The notes under the pieces were generated by a model that saw only the letters and a program-made list of their open reading frames with translations, did no database searches and was not told the DNA's origin. This document shows, in pieces, positions 13,634 through 18,834 of a stretch of 18,834 nt of DNA; position 1 is the stretch's first letter, and each line of letters starts with the position of its first letter. The stretch comes from Candidatus Limnocylindria bacterium (GTDB lineage: Bacteria; Chloroflexota; Limnocylindria; QHBO01). Location: the NCBI GenBank assembly GCA_030146365.1, contig JASLBU010000145.1:1-18834 (forward strand). The letters are read 5' to 3'. A program made the position numbers and the translations under genes.

Positions 13634-14080
13634 TCAAGCTCCTCCACCCGGTGATCTGGAAACGCTTCCTAGCACGCCATTGACGAGGCGTCGCGCTGCA
13701 TCGCCGGCGTAGATCCGGGCGAGGGATACGGCGTCGCGCATCGTCTCCCCGCTCGGGGTCGCGGCGGAGTATAGCACCTCGTACAGGGCGCTCCGGAGGA
13801 TGGTCCGCTCCACGCGACCCAGCTCGGCGACCGGAATCAGGGGTGCCTCGGCCGCGATTCGGGCGTCCAGCTCCGAACGGTGCTCCGCCACGCCGTGGAC
13901 GATGCTGGCGGCGTGCTGGCGGACGTCATCGGGGAGGTCCTTCTCCTCGGCCAGCCGCTCGAGCGCCGACCCGGCCTGTCCCGGGCGGAACTCCTCCTCG
14001 AAGAGCGCCAGCAGGGCGATCCGGCGTGCCAGCAGCCCCGCCGTCGCCGGTTGCGAAGGCCGCCGTCCCGGCGTCGGCAC
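13634..14080 (-). CDS. nusB: Transcription antitermination factor NusB
   Basis: NusB binds boxA RNA with S10 and supports antitermination of rRNA transcription. The 148-aa all-helical protein shows the NusB pattern: ARRIALLALFEEEF (18-31), then VERTILRSALYEVLY (89-103), DAVSLARIYAGDAARRLVNGVLGSV near the C-terminus. The GTG at 14080 lies 3 bases after the plsX stop, with a weak ribosome site, so coupling to plsX is likely; the first dozen residues are Pro/Arg-rich and not conserved. Its place between plsX and acpP, where many bacteria carry fabD and fabG, is unusual. A probable promoter is embedded in its coding sequence. Confidence 0.88.
   Translation of the reverse strand: MPTPGRRPSQPATAGLLARRIALLALFEEEFRPGQAGSALERLAEEKDLPDDVRQHAASIVHGVAEHRSELDARIAAEAPLIPVAELGRVERTILRSALYEVLYSAATPSGETMRDAVSLARIYAGDAARRLVNGVLGSVSRSPGGGA
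13768..13776 (-). promoter_or_regulatory. Extended -10 element inside nusB, likely driving acpP
   Basis: Minus-strand TGC-TATACT sits within the nusB codons for Val-Leu-Tyr, giving a leader of about 130 bases to acpP. The Leu codon used is CTA, rare in a genome this GC-rich, which suggests selection for the promoter bases. It shares the 12-mer TGCTATACTCCG with the rplS promoter. There is no recognisable -35. Confidence 0.45.
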
Positions 14081-14083
14081 GGC

Positions 14084-15139
14084 TCAGCCCCGCTCGCGGT
14101 GCAGGCGGGCGGCGATGCGCGACCGTACCCCGCGATGGACGAGGGCCGGGTGCTCACGCGTCCACTCGGCGATCAGCTCGGGCACGCGAGCATGGGCGGA
14201 CTCCGACGCGACGCGAATCGCGTTCTCCATCATCCGCGCCCGCGCCCGGCCGTGGGTCACGACGCTGACACCCTTCACGCCGAGGAGCGGCGCGCCGCCG
14301 TACCGCTCGTAGTCGAAGCGCGCCTTCATGCGGTCGAAGCCGGGCTTCAGGGCCAGCAGCGCCAGCGGCGCGATCGGCCCCTGCTGGAGGTCCTCCCGCA
14401 GCGCGCGGAAGATGAAGCTGGTGATGCCCTCGAAGAACTTGATGACGACGTTGCCGACGAAGCCATCGCAGACGACGACATCCGCGCGATGGGCGATCAT
14501 GTCATGCGCCTCGACATTGCCGACGAAGTGCATGTCGAGCTCCGCGAGCTTGGCATGCGCCTCGCGGGCGAGGTCGTCGCCCTTCTCGCTCTCCTCGCCG
14601 ATGTTGAGCAGGCCGATGCGCGGGTTTCGGACCTGCAGGACGTGCTCGGCGAAGATCGCGCCCATCGCCGCGAACTGGACAAGGTTCTCCGGGTCGGAGT
14701 CCACGTTCGCGCCGACGTCCAGCAGCATGACCGGACCGGTGGCGGTCACCATGTGCGCCGGCAGCGCCGGGCGGTCGATGCCCTCGACTCGGCCGAGCCG
14801 AAACACCGCGGCCGCCATGGTGGCGCCCGTGGAGCCGGCGCTCACCACCGCATCGGCGTCCCCGTCGCGCACGAGGTCGGTGGCGACCACGATGGACGCG
14901 CGTCGCTTGGATCGCAGCGCCGTGGCCGGGTGCTCCCCCATCCCGATCACCTCGGGGGCGTCGACGAGCCGAACATTCGGCGGACGGCCCTTGCCGTGCG
15001 CGGCGATCTCACGCTCGAGGCGCGGGACGTCACCGACGAGGATGATCTCGTCGGTGTTCGCGATTGCATGGTCGATCGCGCCGCGGACGATCTCGCGAGG
15101 GGCGTGGTCGCCACCCATCGCGTCGACCGCGATGCGCAT
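14084..15139 (-). CDS. plsX: Phosphate acyltransferase PlsX
   Basis: PlsX converts acyl-ACP and phosphate to acyl-phosphate, the donor used by PlsY to start phospholipid synthesis; it is a peripheral membrane protein. The 351-aa sequence starts MRIAVDAMGGDHAPREIVRG and includes DAVVSAGSTGATMAAAVF (about 98-115), LLDVGANVDSDPENL, LNIGEESEKGDDL and VVCDGFVGNVVIKFFEG, all family hallmarks, followed by GGAPLLGVKGVSVVTHG. Length is normal. The ATG at 15139 lies 5 bases after the rpmF stop; the Shine-Dalgarno is weak. The rpmF-plsX pair is very widely conserved, and acpP, whose acyl form is the substrate, is two genes downstream. Confidence 0.97.
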   Translation of the reverse strand: MRIAVDAMGGDHAPREIVRGAIDHAIANTDEIILVGDVPRLEREIAAHGKGRPPNVRLVDAPEVIGMGEHPATALRSKRRASIVVATDLVRDGDADAVVSAGSTGATMAAAVFRLGRVEGIDRPALPAHMVTATGPVMLLDVGANVDSDPENLVQFAAMGAIFAEHVLQVRNPRIGLLNIGEESEKGDDLAREAHAKLAELDMHFVGNVEAHDMIAHRADVVVCDGFVGNVVIKFFEGITSFIFRALREDLQQGPIAPLALLALKPGFDRMKARFDYERYGGAPLLGVKGVSVVTHGRARARMMENAIRVASESAHARVPELIAEWTREHPALVHRGVRSRIAARLHRERG

Positions 15140-15144
15140 CGACG

Positions 15145-15348
15145 TCAGCGCTGGCCGTCGACCGGTGTGACCGGCTCGATCTCGACTGCCTCACGGCCGG
15201 CGTACCAGCCGCACGTCGGGCAGACGTGATGCGCGCGCTTCAGCTCGTGGCAGTGCTCGCACTCGACCAGCGGCGGCGCGCTGATCGCCAGGTGCGAGCG
15301 CCGCTCACCCTGGCGCGCCTTGGAAACTTTTCGCTTGGGGACGCCCAC
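15145..15348 (-). CDS. rpmF: 50S ribosomal protein L32 (zinc-binding form)
   Basis: L32, a small structural protein of the large subunit; 67 aa. The N-terminus GVPKRKVSKARQGERRSH is typical, and a four-cysteine zinc ribbon is intact: CEHC (30-33) and CPTC (43-46), so this is the zinc-containing paralog type. The start is GTG at 15348, with AAGGAG 7 bases upstream; the open frame extends further upstream but that part overlaps DUF177 and is not homologous. A promoter lies at 15386-15414. DUF177-rpmF-plsX is a classic order across bacteria. Confidence 0.96.
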   Translation of the reverse strand: MGVPKRKVSKARQGERRSHLAISAPPLVECEHCHELKRAHHVCPTCGWYAGREAVEIEPVTPVDGQR

Positions 15349-15385
15349 GCGGACACTCCTTGACCGATGAGAACGGGGACGCCGC

Positions 15386-15414
15386 AGTATAGCCGGAGCG
15401 GAGCGGAGGGTCGA
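15386..15414 (-). promoter_or_regulatory. Sigma70-type promoter for rpmF-plsX
   Basis: Minus-strand TCGACC (-35, 15409-15414; four of six consensus bases), 17 bases, then TATACT (-10, 15386-15391). It occupies the 77-base gap between the DUF177 stop and the rpmF start, one of the few true gaps in the train, and gives a leader of about 30 bases ending in a strong ribosome site. Confidence 0.6.
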
Positions 15415-15425
15415 ACACCCGCCGA

Positions 15426-15980
15426 TCAGTCCGACGAGTGGCCGTTCCGATCGGTGAGGAGCGCCGCCAGCCCGGCCAGGCGGGGGTCGATGTCGTCGTC
15501 GCCGTGCACATGGTTCCCGCCATCCAGCCGCTCGCCGCATTCGACGCACAGGCCCGGGCAGTCCGGACGGCACAGCGGGTGCATCGGCTCGGTGAGTACC
15601 AGCTCGTCGCGGAAGACGCCGTCGAGCACGATCTCGTGGTGCTCGTCCACCCGGAGCGTCGGATCGGCCGCATCCGGTTCCTGGGCCGGCAGGGCGGCAC
15701 CCGTGACGACGTCGACGGTCGGCAGGAACTCCTCCTCGATGTCGACGCGCACGTCCTCCACGAATGCGTCCGTGCACCGCGCGCAGGTCCGCCGCAGGGG
15801 CGCGCGGAGCGCACCGCGCACGATGATCCCGCGGTTGGTGCGCTGCAGACGAAGCTCCGCATCGAGCGGACCGGCGAGCTCGAGCTCCGAACCCAGGCTG
15901 ACGTAGTGGTCGCGCAGCCGGAGGTCCCTCGTCGCGCCCGGCAGCTCGTGGAGCAGTCCGGCGACGTTGAAGGAGGTCAT
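15426..15980 (-). CDS. DUF177 (YceD-family) protein
   Basis: A 184-aa DUF177 protein. The family is almost always next to rpmF and has been linked to large-subunit rRNA accumulation in plants and bacteria; the biochemical role is unresolved. Two cysteine clusters are visible and could bind a metal: CARC (66-69) and C-x3-C-x3-C-x2-C in CRPDCPGLCVECG (137-149). The region between is acidic, with VDIEEEFLPTVDVV (79-92) and the family segment HEIVLDGVFRDELVLTEPM (115-133), which lines up with the usual IDL...REQLLL..P pattern. The C-terminus is acidic. It overlaps the preceding coiled-coil gene by 4 bases (ATGA). Confidence 0.88.
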   Translation of the reverse strand: MTSFNVAGLLHELPGATRDLRLRDHYVSLGSELELAGPLDAELRLQRTNRGIIVRGALRAPLRRTCARCTDAFVEDVRVDIEEEFLPTVDVVTGAALPAQEPDAADPTLRVDEHHEIVLDGVFRDELVLTEPMHPLCRPDCPGLCVECGERLDGGNHVHGDDDIDPRLAGLAALLTDRNGHSSD

Positions 15981-16513
15981 GGACGCGGGGCGGTCTCCGC
16001 GCGCTCCTCGGCATCGACGACGACCGCGCTGGTCCCGTCGGCGCCGCGGCCGTCATCCCTCGATGGCCGATGCCGCTCATCCAGCATGTCGATGCCGCGC
16101 TTGATGCTGGTGAGCGCCTTGATGCACTCGCCCTCGAGCCGGATCAGCACGCCGGCGGCGTACTCGTCGGCCCCCCGACGCACCTCCTGCGCCTCGCCCT
16201 GCGCCTGGTCGATGATCTCCCCCGCGCGGTGCTGGGCGGCGCGAACGAGCTCTCGCTCCTCGAGCATCTGGGCCGCCTGCTGCTGCGCGCGCGCGACGAT
16301 GCTGTCACCTTCCTCCCGCGCGCGCTCCGTGATACGGGTGGCCTCCTCCGTGATCCGGCGCGCCTGGCGCACCTCGTCCGGGACGGACACCCGGAGCTGG
16401 TCGATCAGCTCGAGCACGGTGGCCTGATCGAGGACGACGTTGTTCGTCAGCGGCAGCTTCTTGCCGGTCGCAACCAGCGACTCCAGCCGCTCGACGAGGA
16501 AGATGATGTCCGT
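15977..16513 (-). CDS. Coiled-coil protein of a Chloroflexota-type conserved family, apparent ACG start
   Basis: A 178-aa soluble coiled-coil protein of unknown function, resembling small ATP-synthase-subunit/DivIVA-like proteins found beside coaD and DUF177 in Chloroflexota. The first residues read (M)DIIFLVERLESLVATGKK, then LPLTNN and VLELIDQLRVSVPDEVRQAR (33-52), followed by a long Ala/Glu/Arg/Gln helix to about residue 115, a short conserved patch (IRLEGECIKALTSIKRGIDML, about 125-145) and an unstructured acidic tail. The first canonical start, GTG at 16417, would cut away 32 residues including the conserved N-terminus. The conserved reading begins at an ACG (16513-16511) placed 7 bases after a perfect GGAGG (16521-16525), so I start the gene there. 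No membrane segment. Function in envelope or division organisation is only a guess. Confidence 0.75.
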   Translation of the reverse strand, partial: TDIIFLVERLESLVATGKKLPLTNNVVLDQATVLELIDQLRVSVPDEVRQARRITEEATRITERAREEGDSIVARAQQQAAQMLEERELVRAAQHRAGEIIDQAQGEAQEVRRGADEYAAGVLIRLEGECIKALTSIKRGIDMLDERHRPSRDDGRGADGTSAVVVDAEERAETAPRP

Positions 16514-16528
16514 GGCCGCGCCTCCTTC
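16511..16528 (-). promoter_or_regulatory. Strong ribosome binding site preceding an ACG initiation codon
   Basis: Minus strand reads GAAGGAGG, 7 bases, ACG. The spacing is ideal for the ACG and no ATG, GTG or TTG occurs in frame until 16417. This site decides the start of the coiled-coil gene. Confidence 0.6.
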
Positions 16529-16535
16529 GCCGCGA

Positions 16536-17033
16536 TTATACGCGCGGGTCGGCGGCCATTCGCTCGGCGAGCGCCTCCGCCACGGGCTGGGGCACCATCG
16601 GCCCGATGTCGCCTCCGAAGCGTGCCACCTCCTTGGTGAGCGACGAGCTGACGTAGCCGTACTCGAGCGCGGTCATCAGGAACGCCGTGTCGACGTCCGG
16701 TGCGAGCTTGCGGTTGGTCAAGGCCATCTGCAGCTCCGCCTCGAAGTCGCTCACGGCGCGGAGCCCCCGGACGATGAAGCCCGCCCGGTGGCGATGTGCG
16801 AACTCAACGGTCAGCCCGTCGAAGGCGTCGACCGTGACGTGGGTCCCGAGATCGGCCACGCTGCGCTCGATCAGCGAGATACGCTCCTCGATGGAGAACA
16901 GCGGCGCCTTCTTCGGGTTGTTGAGCACGCCGATCACGAGGCGGTCGAACAGGGTCGAGGCCCGGCGGGCCACGTCCAGGTGCGCGTTCGTCATCGGGTC
17001 GAACGAACCGGGAAAGACCGCGACTCGCGTCAT
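16536..17033 (-). CDS. coaD: Phosphopantetheine adenylyltransferase
   Basis: CoaD makes dephospho-CoA from 4'-phosphopantetheine and ATP, the penultimate step of CoA synthesis. The 165-aa protein shows the nucleotidyltransferase motif FPGSFDPMTNAHLD (7-20), with catalytic His18; the usual Gly before it is Ala17. Further motifs are GLRAVSDFEAELQMALTNRK and the ATP-site YVSSSLTKEVARFGGD. Length is normal. The ATG overlaps the rsmD stop by 4 bases (ATGA). The stop is TAA, embedded in a TATAAT string that could also serve as a -10 for the next gene. The rsmD-coaD pair is widely conserved. Confidence 0.97.
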   Translation of the reverse strand: MTRVAVFPGSFDPMTNAHLDVARRASTLFDRLVIGVLNNPKKAPLFSIEERISLIERSVADLGTHVTVDAFDGLTVEFAHRHRAGFIVRGLRAVSDFEAELQMALTNRKLAPDVDTAFLMTALEYGYVSSSLTKEVARFGGDIGPMVPQPVAEALAERMAADPRV

Positions 17034-17575
17034 GCGTCCTCCGTCTCGAGAAAGGTCAGCATCGTCTCCCCGAAGCGCCGGCCGCGGGAGAGGACCAGGC
17101 GGTCGATGCGCTCCGGGACCTCGGTCCGCCAGAAGTGCTTCACGACGACGACCGCGCCCGGGGCCATCCGAGGGGCAAGCGCCCGCAGCGGCGCCACGAT
17201 AGCACGCAGCTCATACGGCGGATCGAGGACGGCGATGTCCCACGGGACTGCGTGGCTGGCCGCCAGGAACCGCTCGACGTCGGCGGCGTGCACACGGGCC
17301 GAGCCCGCGAGCTTCGTGCGCTCGAGGTTCGCGCGGAGGACCCCGAGCGCCGCCCGGCCGTGCTCGACGAAGTCGGCGCCCTCGGCGCCCCGGGAGAGCG
17401 CCTCGATGCCGACGGCGCCACTGCCCGCGTACAGGTCGAGAAACCGAGCATCCGGCACGCGATCCCCGAGTATCGCGAACAGGGTCTCCTTGACGCGGTC
17501 GGTGATCGGCCGCGTGCTCCGATCCCGGGGGGATGCGAGCGGCACCCCGCGGGCGGACCCGGCGATCACCCGCAT
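17030..17575 (-). CDS. rsmD: 16S rRNA (guanine966-N2)-methyltransferase
   Basis: RsmD methylates G966 of 16S rRNA in the 30S subunit using S-adenosylmethionine. The 181-aa protein starts MRVIAGSARGVPL, continues RPITDRVKETLFAILGD (22-38), has the SAM-binding loop LDLYAGSGAVGIEAL (46-60) and the N6/N2-methylase catalytic motif DPPY (118-121). Length is typical. The ATG directly abuts the recG stop with no gap (TAGATG), and its own stop overlaps coaD, so the three genes are very likely translated from one message. Confidence 0.96.
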   Translation of the reverse strand: MRVIAGSARGVPLASPRDRSTRPITDRVKETLFAILGDRVPDARFLDLYAGSGAVGIEALSRGAEGADFVEHGRAALGVLRANLERTKLAGSARVHAADVERFLAASHAVPWDIAVLDPPYELRAIVAPLRALAPRMAPGAVVVVKHFWRTEVPERIDRLVLSRGRRFGETMLTFLETEDA

Positions 17576-18834
17576 CTAGGCGGCGTCTCCCTCTTCCTCG
17601 GCCGCCGTGAAATCCGCCTGCAATCGGGCCAGACCCGCACGCTGCTCGAGGGCCGGATCGTCCGCCAAAACCGTCTCGGCGAGCGTGCGTGCCCGCTCGG
17701 CCAGGGCCAGATGGCGTGGCTCGAACAGGGACGCGACGCGCAGCGGCGGAAGGCCGGACTGCCGTGTCCCGAGCAGGTTTCCCGCGCCTCGCAGCTTCAG
17801 GTCCGCCTCGGCGATGTGGAATCCGTCCTGGGAGGCGCGGAGGACGTCGAGTCGGCGCAGCGCCAGGTCGTCGGTCGCGTCGGACAGCAGGATGCAGTAC
17901 GAGTGCGCCGTGCCGCGGCCCACGCGACCGCGCAGCTGATGGAGCTGCGCAAGGCCGAAGCGCTCCGCGTCCTCGATGAGGATGACGCTCGCGTTCGGGA
18001 CGTCGATACCGACCTCGATCACGGTCGTGGCGACCAGGATATCCATCTCGCCCGCCGCAAAGGCGGTCATCGTCGCGTCGCGCGCGTCTGCGCGCTGCTG
18101 TCCATGGACGAGGCCGATCCGCAGGTCGGGCAGTGCCGCCGTCAGACGCTCTGCCTCGGCCTCGGCGCTCGCTGCCTGGAGCGAGTCGGACTCAGCGATC
18201 AACGGCACGACGACGAACGACTGTCGCCCCTCGGCAGCCTCCGCGGCGAGGAACGACTGAATCTTCGGCAGCGCCCGGCGATCGCGGATCTCCGTGCGGA
18301 TCGGCTGGCGACCCGGCGGCAGCTCCCGGATCGTCGAGATCGACAGATCGCCGTACACGGTGAGTGCCAGCGTGCGTGGAATCGGCGTCGCGGTCAGGGC
18401 CAGGACGTGCGGCTCTCCCCCGCTGCCCTTCGCCTGCAGCGCGGCGCGCTGGCCCACGCCGAAGCGGTGCTGCTCGTCCACGATCACAAGGCCAAGCCGC
18501 GGAAATGACACGCCCGCGCTGATGACCGCGTGGGTGCCGATCACCACCTCCGCCGTGCCACCGCCGATCGCCTCGTGGATCTCGCGCTTCCGACCTGCTG
18601 GCAGCGAGCCGGACAGAAACTCCGCCCGGACGCCGAGCCCGTCGAGCAGGGGCGCCAGGCCCGCATGATGCTGACGCGCGAGGATCTCCGTCGGCGCCAT
18701 GAGCGCCGCCTGCCATCCAGCTCGCACCGCCACGGCCAACGCCACCGCCGCCACGGCGGTCTTGCCACTCCCCACGTCGCCCTGGAGGAGGCGTCGCATC
18801 GGGCGGAGCGCGGCGAGGTCCTCGACGATCGCCT
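17576..18834 (-). CDS. recG: ATP-dependent DNA helicase RecG, C-terminal part
   Basis: RecG remodels stalled replication forks and branched DNA. Only the last 418 residues are in the window; the wedge domain and the first part of the helicase domain lie beyond the right edge. The visible part covers Walker A GDVGSGKT, APTEILARQH, GTHAVI, the DEAH-type box DEQHRFGVGQR, motif III TATPIPRTLALTVYGD, then VVPLIAESDSLQAASA, VHGQQRADARD, ILVATTVIEVGIDVPNAS, QLHQLRGRVGRG and the C-terminal GTRQSGLPPLRVA, all characteristic of RecG. The frame is open to the window end, so no start can be given. It stops exactly where rsmD begins. Confidence 0.97.
   Translation of the reverse strand, partial: AIVEDLAALRPMRRLLQGDVGSGKTAVAAVALAVAVRAGWQAALMAPTEILARQHHAGLAPLLDGLGVRAEFLSGSLPAGRKREIHEAIGGGTAEVVIGTHAVISAGVSFPRLGLVIVDEQHRFGVGQRAALQAKGSGGEPHVLALTATPIPRTLALTVYGDLSISTIRELPPGRQPIRTEIRDRRALPKIQSFLAAEAAEGRQSFVVVPLIAESDSLQAASAEAEAERLTAALPDLRIGLVHGQQRADARDATMTAFAAGEMDILVATTVIEVGIDVPNASVILIEDAERFGLAQLHQLRGRVGRGTAHSYCILLSDATDDLALRRLDVLRASQDGFHIAEADLKLRGAGNLLGTRQSGLPPLRVASLFEPRHLALAERARTLAETVLADDPALEQRAGLARLQADFTAAEEEGDAA

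Noticed and set aside
13630..13647. Longer acpP starting at GTG 13647
   Set aside because: No ribosome site, overlap with nusB, and 6 residues longer than usual; the GTG at 13629 has GGAGGAG 9 bases upstream.
16535..16540. Perfect TATAAT on the minus strand as a promoter for the coiled-coil gene
   Set aside because: It contains the coaD stop (GTA-TAA), has no extended TGn and no acceptable -35 at 16-18 bases; a promoter is possible but not supported enough to list.
1..18834. tRNA, rRNA, 4.5S RNA, CRISPR arrays, insertion sequences, phage or defence genes
   Set aside because: I looked for cloverleaf-like segments, spaced direct repeats, transposase motifs and terminal inverted repeats and saw none; all long stretches are explained by core genes.

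Overview
This window is GC-rich bacterial core-genome DNA. It is almost entirely one long leftward gene train, with one rightward gene and the start of another leftward gene at the left edge. The most likely host is a high-GC member of the Chloroflexota, possibly Limnocylindria-like. That rests on the gene order (recG-rsmD-coaD-coiled-coil protein-DUF177-rpmF-plsX-nusB-acpP-rnc-smc-ftsY-ffh), a small coiled-coil protein whose N-terminus looks like a family I know from Chloroflexota, the heavy use of GTG/TTG starts and TGA stops, and the sequence style of the ribosomal proteins. The phylum is an inference; the gene identities are much firmer.

Layout, left to right. 1-98: 5' end of rpsB (S2), leftward and cut by the window edge. 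99-421: divergent intergenic region with a leftward extended -10 promoter, a rightward -35/-10 promoter and several perfect inverted repeats. 422-1534: rightward secreted protein with three LysM domains and a lytic transglycosylase domain. 1541-2616: yraN-family protein and rnhB, leftward, converging tail-to-tail on the LysM gene. 2708-5132: rplS, trmD, rimM, khpA, rpsP. 5164-6735: a DUF3352 membrane-anchored protein. 6742-9184: ffh and ftsY. 9184-12642: smc. 12639-14080: rnc, acpP, nusB. 14084-15348: plsX and rpmF. 15426-16513: DUF177 (YceD) and the coiled-coil protein. 16536-18834: coaD, rsmD and the 3' part of recG.

From recG (right) to yraN (left) the genes are nearly all touching or overlapping by 1-44 bases, so much of the train is probably co-transcribed and translationally coupled. 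Sigma70-type promoters re-enter it in front of rpmF, ffh and rplS, and probably inside nusB for acpP. Functionally it combines lipid precursor supply (plsX, acpP), CoA synthesis (coaD), ribosome parts and maturation (rpmF, rpsP, rplS, rimM, rsmD, trmD, khpA, rnc), membrane targeting (ffh, ftsY), chromosome organisation (smc) and DNA repair (recG, rnhB). The order closely resembles the Bacillus-type recG...plsX...acpP-rnc-smc-ftsY-ffh-rpsP...trmD-rplS-rnhB...rpsB neighbourhood.

I do not see a novel defence, mobile or biosynthetic system here. The points worth a second look are local: a probable ACG start codon on the coiled-coil gene, a long low-complexity tail on S16, a DUF3352 gene wedged between ffh and rpsP, a palindrome-rich divergent promoter region, a probable promoter hidden in nusB coding sequence, and an RNase III lacking one of the usual metal-binding aspartates. 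No tRNA, rRNA, CRISPR array, insertion sequence or convincing intrinsic terminator was found.
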